A stretch of 64,000 nt of DNA from Darksidea phi (GCA_030770425.1 JASJFT010000046.1:62001-126000); one strand, 5' to 3'. Shown: positions 34,223 to 45,464, numbered from the stretch's first letter. Notes: generated from the letters alone by a model not told the origin. A program made the numbers and translations.

Positions 34223-35516
34223 TCACACAGAATGCACAAGCTGAGTTGTGTCTCCATGTTCATTGAGCTCTATGTATGTTCCATCTTTCAGTGTGCCCTC
34301 GCGAACGACCCGGGAACGCTCGTCGTTCGATCTAGCCGCGGAGCTCTTCGTGGCTCCGGTGGTCATCGATGCTTTGACCTTTGGCACGTAGTGTCGAAAG
34401 AAGGCTGGGACGACCGGAAGGCAGCCGCAAATCAGACCACTTGTAAGTTCAGCATTCCTAAAGCCGACGATTAGCCACTTTAAAGTGAACTCTGTCTGCC
34501 GTGCAAGTTGGTAGATAACTTACGTCCATAAAGCTATAGCTGTGAGATCCCAAGTGACATCGATTGAATTCTTGAAGCGCACATTATTCTCCAACCGCAG
34601 GATACTGGAAAGACACGCACTGCCATTCTGATTAATGGGAATGTCCAAGAGACGCGACGATGGCGATAGAAAACTTACATTATGCCAGTGAAGAAAACAC
34701 TAGAAATGCCAAGCTTTTGACTTGTAGAGAGTTTCAAGCTCCATACTTTGAATAGCGGCAATATCAGAATTGACAAGTCCGACACCATGTTGACAATTGC
34801 TCCAGTGATAAAGATGGTCGGTAGGTCGATACATTTGCCGTCAAGGTAGGGATGCCAAATCTTTTCGCGGGGAGAGCATTCCATAATTTGCGCGAGCATG
34901 ACAGCCGTATAGAACAGAAAGTTGAAAACGACAAGGAACCAAATGATTCGACGAGTCCAACCTGTTCCATGGGGACAGAATATGCGGAGAAACTGGAACA
35001 GAATTGCCAATTTGATAAGAAACATAATAGGGTTGTAGAAAACTTCTAGAATGTTGGCATACTAGAGAAATTTAGAACGAATGCCCTAGAGGGGACGTCC
35101 GAGGTACTTACGCGCAGAAATTGGAAAAAGTTCTTGAAGGGGATGTCGTACAAGTGTACTCCATACCCATAATTTAGTGCCTCAAATCCGAGCACGACAT
35201 ATGCGATATAACTGAACTGGCTTGATGTGAGCAATGGCCTTTCAGCTGTTGGAGAAAAGTTACCCAAGCAGCAATGATCGCGTCTGTATTGACGTTAGAG
35301 ATTAATCGATTTTATACTACAGACGCTAAACTTACAGTCATCCCAGTCGTGCACCTTCTGAATCATAAACCGCGTCCAAAGCCGCAACAGTACTATGGGG
35401 GAGACCACCACAATACATAGTGTTAAAGTCATGATGATGATCCCCTTAAGATTCTCTGGATCCTCGAAATTGGCAATATGGCCCGGGACCTGGAGGACTG
35501 GCGCTTCAAGATTCAT
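34223..35516 (-). CDS. Integral membrane protein, fungal rhodopsin domain (PF20684-like)
   Basis: This seven-helix membrane protein belongs to the large fungal 'rhodopsin domain'/SAT4-Pth11-like family. It is not a retinal pigment, and its function is generally unknown. Start MNLEAPVLQVPGHIANFEDP at 35516 precedes helix 1 (IIIMTLTLCIVVVSPIVLL) and the family signature VHDWDD. Exons joined by four or five short introns carry YIAYVVLGFEALNYGYGVHL, then MFLIKLAILFQFLRIFCP with IIWFLVVFNFLFYTAVMLAQ. They continue with ITGAIVNMVSDLSILILPLF, SIDVTWDLTAIALW and ELTSGLICGCLPVVPAFFR. The cytoplasmic tail is polar and ends LVHSV at 34223. It is divergent from the prenyltransferase gene. Members occur in several metabolite clusters, perhaps as transport or signalling partners; this is inference. 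Confidence 0.85.
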
Positions 35517-36704
35517 GATTTTGGCTTGTTTTAGAGGAAGGTTAGAGGGCTTGTGCTCGAAATCGACTTCTCATGAGGCGGGAGTGCGTCTGGTAGCGAT
35601 CGCAAACAGCCCCGAAAGGCGTTCGCAAGTCCCGTGTTAAGTGTAGGATCCGCCAGAACGCAGGTGGCGACATGCTGATTACCTTTACCAGCCCTCCCAG
35701 CATGGATTCTCATTCACTGTGCCAATTACCGTACGAGAGCGACGAACTCAGTCCGAGGTCTCGCTGGGTGCGGCGCCACCCGCATGCCAGTTCCCGGAGC
35801 GGAGTACAATAGCGCGAACCCTTTACCGGGTTTATTTCGCTTCTAAAGGACCGTTATGCGACCAAGCGATCCTTGAAGCGAGCGGCTGCGCTACTACACC
35901 GCTCCCGGGGGTCTGTGCATATTTCGTTAGAACGGATTTGTAGCGCCAACAAGGTGTGGGGGTCCTGATCATTCGGACGAGGGAATCGAGTAGATGCAAG
36001 GCAGACTCATTTGGATGGACTTACTGGACCCGCTCCTGAAGCTGGAGAGGCTGATTATGTTGCTGAAACCTAGAGAAGAAAGAGATGGCTCTGAGGCCCC
36101 CCCGACTCTGTTCCTAGCGCCGGACCAAAGCTTCTGTTGCCCCAGGGGTAAATCCTACCTACAATCAATCGGGTGAGACGGGCCGTGAAACGGCTATCTC
36201 CTGTCAGCCCGTGAAAGCCGGTAAAAAGGCTGCGATCAGCAGCCAGCGGTGCTTTTCTCGTGCGAAGAAGACTTCAAGGGTACTTCCAAGGTATTCAATT
36301 CTAGCGCGAGACTATTGCACCCGCTCCGGAAGAGAGTCTATTTTCGCGTCCTGAGCCGTCGGTGTCCGAAAAAGCCAAGCAAAGCTATAATAGCTGCCTG
36401 TCCTGGTGAAGAACTGCACGCTAGGATAATTCTTGAGCCGCAAGAGCATTGTAAGACGATGGCCGTGGCGAAGCGATGACTCCCTATCCTCACTCCCCAC
36501 GTCAGCGCTTTGAGTCGGCCAGTAGCGACCCGTGCAAGGGGCGGCTGTACATTATCCACCTTCAGCTAGGCTACCAACAATTATCTTTTCTTCAAAATCT
36601 GTGCTGGTGTCTCGGGAATTTCTTCGGTTATTAGTTTCGGAGAAGGTGAGGTTTACGGCATAGCACGGTCAGGATGCGGAGTAAAAACCACACCCCAGGA
36701 CACC
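35517..36704. promoter_or_regulatory. Divergent spacer between rhodopsin-domain gene and prenyltransferase
   Basis: 1.2 kb. It contains short frames such as 35719-35943, 35994-36176 and 36249-36479 with no recognisable content. No gene is supported; promoters of both flanking genes must lie here. Confidence 0.45.
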
Positions 36705-38151
36705 ATGGAAGGAGCCATTTCCAATAATCTGATCCGTTCTTTGTCGAAATGCTCTTCCTACCGTTTAATGAAGGACATCTTCAGCATGACAACAGTCAGG
36801 TCAGTAGCACAAGCCCTTGTGTTAAATTTGATCTCTTAGACCTAACGTCGATAAGTGGGATTCGCCAAAGCAACATGCTAGAAATTCCACTGTGAAGCCA
36901 AAGCCATGGGATGTTCTTTCATTCACTGCTCAGTCTGAGCATCAAGCAGAGGCGGCATTCTGGTGGCGGAACTCAGCCAGCATACTCGGAGTTCTCATGG
37001 AAGAAGCCGGTTATGACCTCGAAAGCCAATACCTTGTCTTAGCCTTCCATCGACGCTATGTTATTCCTCGTCTTGGGCCAGTCCGACAGTCCAAGGAGGC
37101 CCCTTTGCGATGGAGAAGTCTGATGACGGACGACTTTTCCCCGATGGAGTACAGCTGGAACTGGGACACGCCCAAGAGCGGACCCAAAATCCGCTACAGT
37201 ATTGAAGCGATCGGGCAACTCGCCGGAAGTGCGGTCGATCCAGTCAATCAGATCTCATCACTCGAATTGTGCCGAGAGATTGCAAGCTATAGTCCAGAGA
37301 CCGACTGGACGTTGTTCCAGACTCTACAAGAGGCTTTCTACGACAGAAACATTGGTGTTCGCCAGAATATTGTGGAAAACCTTGAAAGGAGTTCATCGAC
37401 ATCAATCATGCTGGCCTTCGAGCTCGGGTCTTCAATCGCGACAAAGGCCTACTTTTTCCCTCTCAAAGCCGAGCAGTGCGGTATATCTCGTTTAACCCTG
37501 CTCAAAGAGACGATGGATCAGCTCCGATCAGATAAGATACCGCTGAGCGGCTTTGATCAGCTTCTCAAGTTCATGCAGACACCGCAAGGCTTGAAGCTCG
37601 CCATCATTTGCGTAGCCATCGACTGTGTGAGTCCAGAGCAATCCCGATACAAAATCTACGTAAGATCTCCAGAGACGTCATTTGAACGTGTCTGCGATAT
37701 GATGAGCCTTGGGGGCAGCATCGATGCCTTGACAGGTGTCGCAAGGCAGAATTTGAAGGACCTCTGGCGCCTTACATTGGGATTGGATGAGCACTTCGAT
37801 GAGAACGTCGAGCTGCCAACCGAAAGCCACGAAACAGCCGGTGTACTCTATTATTTCGACATCAAAGCGGGCAATGAGATGCCCAAGCCCAAGGTATACG
37901 TGCCCGTGCGTCATTATGCGCCAAACGACCTAGCAGCGGCGCGGGGGCTCGGCGAGTACCTGCATAGCAGAAATGCGGACAGGTATTTTCGCAACTACAT
38001 GCGGGCACTGGAAGCTTGTTGCGACCATCGCCGACTTAGTGAGGGAAGAGGTTTCCAGACTTATGTCGGAGTTGGAATTGAGAAGGATGGCTCGCTTGCG
38101 CTATGCTCGTACTTGAATGGAGAGGTTTACCACCCGCGCAGGTGGAGTTAA
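36705..38151 (+). CDS. DMATS-type aromatic prenyltransferase
   Basis: This soluble ABBA-fold enzyme is of the dimethylallyltryptophan synthase family. It moves a prenyl group from dimethylallyl or longer diphosphate to an aromatic acceptor without needing the DDxxD motif. The first long frame lacks an ATG. A short first exon from ATG 36705 (MEGAISNNLIRSLSKCS) joins across a 40-bp intron at 36800-36839 to RPNVDKWDSPKQHA and restores a full protein of about 465 aa. Family features are LVLAFHRRYVIPRLGP, IRYSIEAIGQLAGSAVDPVN, the diphosphate-site stretches ATKAYFFP, YKIYVRS and KVYVPVRHYAPND, and the end YVGVGIEKDGSLALCSYLNG followed by EVYHP. No lesion is seen. Its presence predicts a prenylated aromatic, indole or amino-acid-derived part in the product. 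The acceptor cannot be told from sequence alone. Confidence 0.93.
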
Positions 38152-38389
38152 TGTGAGCATAGTTATGTTCCATGAACGATACAGGCGAGTCATATTATAC
38201 TATTTTTGTGATTGTTTCAAGCCTGCATGCGCAATCGCATTATAAAGCAGAAATACCAAAATTGCTTATACTGGCCTATTCATTAGGTGATCGTACCATT
38301 ACATTCAATTTACGTATACGATGCTGGCTCGAAGCTCAGCACGGCTATGGAATTCACCCAAATCTTCGCTCTGCCTCTTGTATCTGCAG

Positions 38390-39060
38390 GCACCTCACTT
38401 TCATCCTGAGATATGGATTCACTGTCCGCAAACGGAACGAGATGGCCGTTGAACACAGGTGTAAAACTTTGGAAGCGCGAGTCGGAAACAATCGGCTTGG
38501 TTTAAAGGAACTCAGATCCATGACTCGCACCTTCGAGTCAAGCACAAATATCGCTTGGAATGTTGCACAACATTGGATTCACGGAAACACATGCTGCTCG
38601 CGGTATACCACGACACCAATCATCAACACGATTGAGCCTAAAAGTATGAAAGCGATACTTCAACCTCTTTCCGGAAAGCTAGTATTTCGTCCGTTAACGG
38701 GTAGCAGCCTGTTCAATCTCGATGGCCCGGTCTGGGCATCGTCACGGTCACTCTCGGGATTCGCATTTGCAGCCGCCTCAGTGAATAACTTGGAGAAACT
38801 GGACCTTCCGGTCGAAAGGTTCTTTTCTGAATTGACGAGAAAAATCAAATACGAGGAAAACGTGAATGTCCCACTGCTGTTCGACCGTCTCGCCGTTGAG
38901 ATGACGATTTCCAAACAGTACAGAAAGCGCACTTGAGATGGATCAGTTCTTGCATGCCATTCGGAGAGCAGGCCAGGCTGCGAGATACGCTAGCAGCTGC
39001 GGTTGTTGGTTACATCCTTCCCCAGCGTGGGTATCACCAAGTAAAGAGGTAGTGGACGAT
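38390..39060 (+). pseudogene. Cytochrome P450 N-terminal remnant (CYP52-like)
   Basis: The plus-strand frame after the prenyltransferase carries HGNTCCSRYTTTPIINTIEP, then MKAILQPLSGKLVFRPL, then GSSLFNLDGPVWASSRSL. These fit the region before the I-helix in CYP52-type P450s (the 'G-n-T...TIEP-n-MKAIL' and 'G-x-LF-x-x-DG-x-x-W-x-x-SR' blocks). The matching stretch ends at 38936, and no I-helix, ExxR or haem loop follows in any frame. Upstream sequence is also incomplete. It is a truncated, probably frameshifted copy rather than a working gene. Confidence 0.55.
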
Positions 39061-39217
39061 GTGCTATTTAAACTCAAAGGAAAAGAGCGATGCTCCGGAC
39101 AGCACCTTCTCGAGCAGCCTATCGATCCAGGTCAAAGGTCGCACCACCCTCTGGAATGAGGCTTGCATGCTTTGCATAGCTAACCCTGATATCACGACTT
39201 TTGACACATATCATTTT

Positions 39218-39470
39218 TTAATAGATAAAAGCCCCGCGATTTAGGCTCGCTTGAGCGAAGAGATGAAGCATCTCCGCGACCAGAAACCGACCATACATGA
39301 GGTGAAACGACTTCACTTTGACCGATCTTGTGTTGAAGTAGGTTAGCATGGACAGAATCACAACAAATCCGAAGTTGGTATTTGCCCAGCAACGCAGCCA
39401 CACCCGCCAGTTGCAAAGGACTTTAGCTGCAAACTCGACACGGTGTTACCAGTTGGTGGCCGTCCAAACC
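39218..39470 (-). other. Possible C-terminal piece of a membrane protein
   Basis: A minus-strand frame encodes VWLRCWANTNFGFVVILSML and further hydrophobic residues before a TAA at 39218. It could be the last exon of a lost integral membrane enzyme. No other exon was found and the family is not recognised. Confidence 0.2.
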
Positions 39471-39546
39471 TAGTGACGTCTTTCACAGACGGTACTTAAA
39501 CTTGGTTGGAAAACGAAGAGGATCATTGAAGTGTAGTTATCTATAT

Positions 39547-40735
39547 CTAATCCAAATGTTGATCTTTTGCCCCAATCTCGAAACGCCACCCAAAACTGTC
39601 GTCTACCTCACCAGTCTGGATCCCTCTCAGTCGAGCTAGTAGCTTCCTATAAACCGGCCCGCCACTACTCTGCTCCTCAGAGAGGTATGTCACCGTCTCG
39701 GACTCGTTGTCTGACTGCACGCGTGGCCCGGCGGACAGTAGCGCTGTCGTGCGTCGCGTGATGGACTTGATTGGCACCAATGTCACCGCAGTTCCCGCGC
39801 CAAGCACCTCTGACAATGCAGGCAGCTCTGTGTAGTGGAGGGCTCGTTTCTCTACCTTCCACCCGAAGCTACGGGCCACTTGTTGTACGCTGTCGCTGGT
39901 GACACTGTCGATGATGCAGGGCGAGTCGGGCACCACCAGCGTCACGTCGTCACCGGAGGCCCCATAGCGCACGCCAACGAACGCACAAGTGCTAAACTCA
40001 TCCACCTCTTCATGCCGTGCACTGTCCAGATGCAGTGTGATGCCAAACCCATCTTTCCTAGCCCGGTCACTCCACCGTAACACCGGGGCATAGTTCCCGC
40101 CTACTTTGGCGTGGCCTGTTCCCTTTGGTGCTGCACGATCGAAGTCGTCCAAGATGAGCGCCTTGATTGGCTGTGTGCCTAGATGCATGCCTGTTGGAAC
40201 TACAAAGACACAGAACGTATATTCGTCCGGTGCGGTAAGGCCGAGGTGGGCGCTCGTACTATATAACTGCGGCCGGACGTAGAGTGCCCACCCCGACCCA
40301 TGTGGAGGAACATAGCTGGCGTTAAGAGCGACGGCAGCACGACAAGCCTTCAAGAACATGTCACATGGTACAGACGGCATGGAAAGCACCTCTAGGGAAT
40401 GTTGAAACCGAATGGCATTGCGATCGGGGCGGAAGAGGGCGATGGCACCAGATTCTCCGGGCATGCGGAAGGCTTTGAAGCCTTCTAAAACTTGCTGGCC
40501 GTAGTTAAGCCCAGGTGCCATGCCGTGAATGCGCATGTAGGGATCAGAGACGAATCTGAGAGGCGACCATTTGCCATCGACTTTGGAGTAAGTGGACTCG
40601 ATGTGGCCGTTCACTGGGAGCAAAATGAGCAGCTTCCGATCAATGCCGCAGAGCTTTCATACCTTCGTACACTTTAGAGTCCTTGAGATTGGTCCAGTCA
40701 ATAGTATCGACCGGGAGCGGAGGAAAGGCTTCCAT
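39547..40735 (-). CDS. Branched-chain aminotransferase-like enzyme (fold type IV)
   Basis: This PLP enzyme of the BCAT/IlvE family exchanges amino groups between branched or aromatic 2-oxo acids and glutamate. The start is MEAFPPLPVDTIDWTNLKD at 40735. A GTATGA...CCAG intron (about 40652-40605) joins it to VNGHIESTYSKVDGKWSPLR. Motifs are GLNYGQQVLEGFKAFRM, LFRPDRNAIRFQHS, the PLP-lysine region GTGHAKVGGNYAP, DEFSTCAFVGV and EVLGAGTAVTLVPIKSI. There is no mitochondrial presequence, so it is probably cytosolic. Housekeeping BCATs are not normally next to a PKS, so it may supply an amino acid for the oxoamine synthase or aminate an intermediate. That is inference. It is intact, about 380 aa. 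Confidence 0.9.
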
Positions 40736-41583
40736 AATGTTGTTGTTGTAGGGAAATGAGTCTTTTTACCCGCGTTCTTATATCGACTTGATCCAACAAG
40801 ACCTGCCGGGTGCAGAATTGACTCCCGTGTAGTAGATTTTTACTATAGGTTGTATACTTTATTTGGATAGATAGACGCCGGAACAAATCGACATCTTAAA
40901 GCGCTTGCGACGAAGGGAAGGGCCGCACATCCTGGTGGTTCCACCGACAGGCCAACGCTCTGCTTGTGCGCATGGACACTCTGCATACCGCCACCTTCCA
41001 TGAATGAGTGAGTAGTGCCGCCTGGGCGTACAATCCGTCAGTGCAGTGGGGCGCGCTAGTCATTTATTCCGCTAACCAATTAAAACACGCAATGAGCACA
41101 CCCCTGCACATGCAGGCAGTAGGCGGAAACCATTTATGGGGCTTGACCAAGACTCTCCTAGCGTCGGGGTTTAAAAGGCGAGGCCAAGTAATAGCAATCT
41201 TCCTTCTGAACGGTCTGACTAGGTCGACACTCTTCGGAAGCCACGTGTGCTTCTGAATGATATCCGCACGTTCTTGATTATTCCCTTCATCCGCAGAAAA
41301 GCTTGGAGTTTCAAAGAGGGAGACGGCAGGCGCCCTCCGCAAGCTAAGTCGGAGCGCGGCCTGTTTTCGGAGCATATCACCTCCGTGGTTTATCAGTTAA
41401 CCTTTCTAGCCTTAGTATGAACAGAGGAAAGATGCAAGAGCAGCTCAGTTCAGGCCTCAGCCTGAAATCCTTCGATATATTTATTGATATTTAGATCTGG
41501 TTGCAACCCTTTGATGCCGCTTGATTTGCCTATTTGTGTATTGCACGAGTGCTTGGATCCCAACATGGCCTCTGGGCACCTCT
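40736..41583. other. Spacer upstream of BCAT, downstream of methyltransferase
   Basis: About 850 bp. Short frames on both strands (41008-41256, 41064-41375) mirror one another. No gene supported; the BCAT promoter lies here. Confidence 0.45.
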
Positions 41584-42618
41584 TTAAGCATGTTCCAACT
41601 CGAAGATCACAGACAGATAAGAAGACTCCACCAGATGCTTTTTCCGACAACGCCAACCGCTCTCAGGGAAGACACCTTCCCAGTCCTCCATAGTCGGTAG
41701 ATAGACATCCATCATAGCGTGTCCGAACTCAAAGCCCAGGGTAAAGGCGGGCACGTTGGAGCCCGTGACGGCGTGCGCAGATCCGGGACAATTGAGTAAG
41801 ACCCGGGGGGTGTCGCCCAAGAGAAAGCGGCGGGCATTGGGGAATGCTTTGCGTAACCGCTGCAGCGAAGCGACGCAGTTTTCCCGCGGCCAAAAGTCAT
41901 GACCCATTAGGAAGCACGTAAGCAGGTTGACTTGGGCAAACTCGTCGCGGTAGCTCAGCTCGCGCGCGTCGCCCTCGACAAATGACAGCCGACCCTGGAA
42001 CCCCCGTGCCGCCGCGTCGTCCGTGGCAACCTTGATCGCAGGGGCTGCGACGTCAATGCCGATGCCGGTGGCTGCGGGATAACGGTCCAGGATCTGCATG
42101 AGTCTCTCACCCCCGCCACTACCCAAGTCGACGACCGAATGGATGTTATAATCGAGTCCATCCATCGCTGCCCAGAAGGCAGGGTCGAAGTGCTGGTGGT
42201 TGATGTCGCGACAGGCGTACGCAATGGCCACCGAGTCGCGCTGGTAGAAGGATCCCGTGCGGTTACTGTTTCGCACGACGTGCGGTATGCGTGAGAAGAG
42301 CCCGCCTGAACCGATGGTGAGCCAGTGGAACAGGGACTTGGTCAGATACGCTTCTTCTAGCAGCCTCCCGGGCATGATAACTGAGCAGTCCTCGTCCTCG
42401 ACGACGACATCCGCCACCGCCAGCGCCGTCGCGAGCCCCTGCATCGAGTCTTTGTCCAGATCATGCTGGGCACTGAATTGCTCTAGATTGACCTTTTTCT
42501 GCTTTCGTAGTTCATCGAGTAGGCCCAGTTCCCACGCAGCGCTGATGGCCGCTGCTGCAACGGCCGAATTGAAAATGGTCGCAACGGCCTGTCTCGGGTC
42601 AGCAATATCTGCGATCAT
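41584..42618 (-). CDS. SAM-dependent (probably O-) methyltransferase
   Basis: This is a class I methyltransferase with an N-terminal dimerisation/winged-helix region, as in small-molecule O-methyltransferases. I choose the ATG at 42618 (MIADIADPRQAVATIFNSAV) over the longer frame. The helical N-terminus AAAAISAAWELGLLDELRKQ is typical. The SAM-binding loop is VVDLGSGGGERLMQ, followed by GIGIDVAAPAIKVA and SFVEGDARE. The C-terminal half contains FLLGDTPRVLLN and EFGHAMMDVYLPTMEDWEGV. It is a single exon of about 344 aa ending ELEHA at 41584. It may methylate a hydroxyl or carboxyl of the product. N-methylation cannot be excluded. Confidence 0.85.
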   Translation of the reverse strand: MIADIADPRQAVATIFNSAVAAAAISAAWELGLLDELRKQKKVNLEQFSAQHDLDKDSMQGLATALAVADVVVEDEDCSVIMPGRLLEEAYLTKSLFHWLTIGSGGLFSRIPHVVRNSNRTGSFYQRDSVAIAYACRDINHQHFDPAFWAAMDGLDYNIHSVVDLGSGGGERLMQILDRYPAATGIGIDVAAPAIKVATDDAAARGFQGRLSFVEGDARELSYRDEFAQVNLLTCFLMGHDFWPRENCVASLQRLRKAFPNARRFLLGDTPRVLLNCPGSAHAVTGSNVPAFTLGFEFGHAMMDVYLPTMEDWEGVFPESGWRCRKKHLVESSYLSVIFELEHA

Positions 42619-44002
42619 CGTGCTCCTCTCTCGTACATCCAACAACGATATTGGGAAGAAATACGACTCCAGGCTTCTTAGTCTGATAGTGCAGGTCAGA
42701 AGTGCAGGAAGCAAGTTTTATAGCGTTGATACATCGGACACCGAAAAGGCCTTCCGCAATCCTGGTACATGCGAGCAATATTCGACACCCACTCATACAA
42801 GTGGGACGAGGGCATGTCTACAAGCCTGCTGATTTCGATCTTCAGCGGCCGTGGATACGGGTTCGAACGTGTTGAGTCAGGCCCTGGCCTTTAGCCTTAT
42901 CAGCTAGGCCATGGTTCCTGCACACTCCACCGAAATCACACCGCCACTAGAAAAGACGCCAAAACTATTAACACAACGCATTTTAATAGCTCCTAAAGAG
43001 ATAACTATATAACGTGTTATTTTAGTTTATAATATAGGTATTGTTACGAGCTAGTGCGCAGCTGCGAAGGCCTATGGTATTCCTCAATTAGCATCCTGTG
43101 CGCGCGATGATGGCATCTTAAGGCCCCAGTTTGGAATAGAAGGCGGGCCAGCACAAGGACGCCTTAGTCTTGAGAATACCCCGCGGTTAGGTTCTTATAT
43201 ATTAATGAGCCGTAATAAAGGGGGTCTCCTAAAAGGGTAACAAAAAAGAGGGACTATTTAAAAAAAAATTGCCCTTCTTTCACATTGAAATACTCTTACG
43301 ATACTCGCCTCTCCCGCCCTTTCACCCCTTCCAACTCTGTGGAAGAAATAAATCGCAATACTATAACTTGGGAGCTTTTTAAACCTATTAAGCTGCATAA
43401 AGAGAGGCGTAATAGAATAACTAGGTGTGTTACTAAAAGAGGCGTGATACAGTGCTGCTGGCATATCGTTCGGAAAGCCATGCGAAGTACACCGGGCTGC
43501 GTAATACCGACAACGAGAAGACGATGAATTGGTTAGACGTAGCGGGTAGGTGTCGCCGGCTTGATGAGTACAGGTCTCGACCGTCAATCACCATTGGTAC
43601 TGTTATCAGAGTCTCGGTTGCTCTCGCTTGCGCCGTTGCAGCTTCCAAGGTCCGACGGAATGGAACGCATGGAGACGGACATGATGGTATTTTCGGAAAT
43701 GAGGGCAGCATGATGCGAAGGGTATGGAACTAATCAAGCGGGGTTATAGAGGATATGTTTTTGAACGCGTGAGACATGAATACCACTAGGCTCACATCAG
43801 TGTCTGAGTGTGTTGGCTGAACTGGGCCAGGAATGACAGAAATCAATATCGAGAAATTGGAGTCAATGGAAACGATATAATGAGCGACTATGAAATCTCT
43901 CCCAAATGAAATTATCAGAGGACGGGTACGGTACTTGGACAAAAGTCTGGAACACTCTTGCCTGTTGCATGGTACACCGTATCGCACGAGAACGGGATCG
44001 AA
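42619..44002. other. Gene-free spacer with AT-rich RIP-like tract
   Basis: About 1.4 kb. The part at 42955-43060 and 43185-43450 is AT-rich and RIP-like. A tRNA-like string near 42840-42920 does not fold properly. No gene is supported. Confidence 0.5.
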
Positions 44003-44905
44003 TCACTTCGGCACCACAGCCTCCTTGTTCTTCTCCAGAAACTCTCTGAAGCTCGTGAGCGGAATCCCGAGCCTCTTCACCTCATCCATATCAACCCACT
44101 TCTCCAAACCGATAGTTATCTTCTGCCCAATAACATAGGGATTATTCGCTTCCTTCTCCGTCTCTTCCGCAGTGCGATAGTGGATGTCCAGCTTCTTGCC
44201 TGACACTCTTTCGATCTCGGCGAGCATGTCTGCGACGGTAACCAGCTCACTGACAACAGTTACAGCTTTGCCGGAAAACTTCTCGGGGTCGTTGAACACC
44301 GCAGCCGTAAAGGCGCCAATATCATCAGGATCCACGGCGGCTAAGAGCGTATCTGGAGTGTAGCTGTTGATAAACTTTCCCTCCGACAACCCAGGATACA
44401 TGGTCTCCGCGAAAGGCGCCAAGATGTTTGTCATGAACCAGCCCGGCCGCATAAGGGTGTATGTGAGACCGGAGGCACGGACGAGCTCTTCCACATCTAG
44501 CTTCCCTAATATGGTAGGAGCCATGATTGGGGAACGAAAGTGGCTCCGGAGGTCAGGGTCGTTGAGCATTATCTGAGTCGAGTGCACAATGTGTTTGACG
44601 CCCGCGGCTTTGGCGAGAGCCAGTACAGCCCGGGCATCGCGTGTTTCAGAGTCGTCGGTCCAGGATGGCATTTGCGCTAGGTAGACGGCATTGGTCCCTG
44701 CGATGGCCGCTTCAATGGAGGCATGGTCGCCCAGAGTGCCTTTGTACAGAGACACATTGCCAAGTTTCTGCAAGGCGAGTGCGCGTTCATCAGAGGGGTC
44801 GAAGACGAGGGCATGGACTTTCCATCCGGATTTGGTCAACTGTCGGACGACTCCTTTGCCTTGAGAGCCTGTGGCGCGGAGAACGAGCGCTGTTTTTGAG
44901 GACAT
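44003..44905 (-). CDS. NmrA-like NAD(P)-binding protein
   Basis: This atypical short-chain dehydrogenase belongs to the NmrA/HSCARG family. Members bind NAD(P) and often act as redox sensors or regulators; some are reductases. Start MSSKTALVLRATGSQGKGVV at 44905 is chosen because it begins directly at the first beta strand; a 24-residue upstream extension is possible. The dinucleotide loop is RATGSQG, with Arg replacing the first Gly of the usual GATGxxG, which may weaken cofactor binding. Other features are VYLAQMPSWTDD, HIVHSTQIM, TILGKLDVEELVRASGLTYT, LMRPGWFMTNILAPF and AVDPDDIGAFTAAVF, all usual for the family. It is a single exon of 300 aa. It is divergent from the Zn2Cys6 factor gene, a layout that suggests co-regulation. 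Confidence 0.85.
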   Translation of the reverse strand: MSSKTALVLRATGSQGKGVVRQLTKSGWKVHALVFDPSDERALALQKLGNVSLYKGTLGDHASIEAAIAGTNAVYLAQMPSWTDDSETRDARAVLALAKAAGVKHIVHSTQIMLNDPDLRSHFRSPIMAPTILGKLDVEELVRASGLTYTLMRPGWFMTNILAPFAETMYPGLSEGKFINSYTPDTLLAAVDPDDIGAFTAAVFNDPEKFSGKAVTVVSELVTVADMLAEIERVSGKKLDIHYRTAEETEKEANNPYVIGQKITIGLEKWVDMDEVKRLGIPLTSFREFLEKNKEAVVPK

Positions 44906-45464
44906 ACTGGGTTGAAGACGGTGAATTTCAGCAGGTGAGTTCGGAGGAAACAGAAAGAGATGATGATATTTTGTCACAGTGAAGGCTCAGGATGAATCAC
45001 CTTGAGGAAATAGAAGTGAAGACTGCGTTGATTGTGAAAGCTCTGTATGAGAGCAGCTTATATAGAAGAGAATGAGGCGTAGCAGCCAGAGGTAGTCATG
45101 TGAGCTAACCTGATGTGTGAGCTAGCCTGATATATTTGTATCTTCAACCGCAGCTCCGCTGCAACTCCACTGCCTGAGGTACTCCGCACTGTCCAGCGGA
45201 AATCCGCACAGAGCGGTCAATCTCGCGGACGAAGGCGCATTGAAGGTCACTTCGGTAATATTGCAGGGCCCTCCAAGTTTCCGCTGCCTCCGGTCTCCAT
45301 TCTCGGAGCGTCACTCATCGTAAAGTGCCAAGGATGTACATTGTGCATTTGGTGGACGACTGCTTACATAATGACGAGATATCGATACCGATCGGATACG
45401 TAAGCATGCACGACGAATCCGCTCACCTCTCGTCGGGCTACACCGCAACCGTCGCACCCGCAAC
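44906..45464. promoter_or_regulatory. Divergent promoter of NmrA-like gene and Zn2Cys6 factor
   Basis: This 559-bp spacer contains TATATAGAAGAG near 45060, about 155 bp before the NmrA start, as a possible TATA element for that gene. It also contains short repeats of AGCTGCTC/CAGCTCCGC type. No gene. Confidence 0.4.

Noticed and set aside
42835..42920. tRNA-like string on the minus strand with GCC..GGC arms and GTTCGAACC
   Set aside because: The acceptor and anticodon arms do not pair with correct sizes; at best a degraded tRNA-derived fragment.
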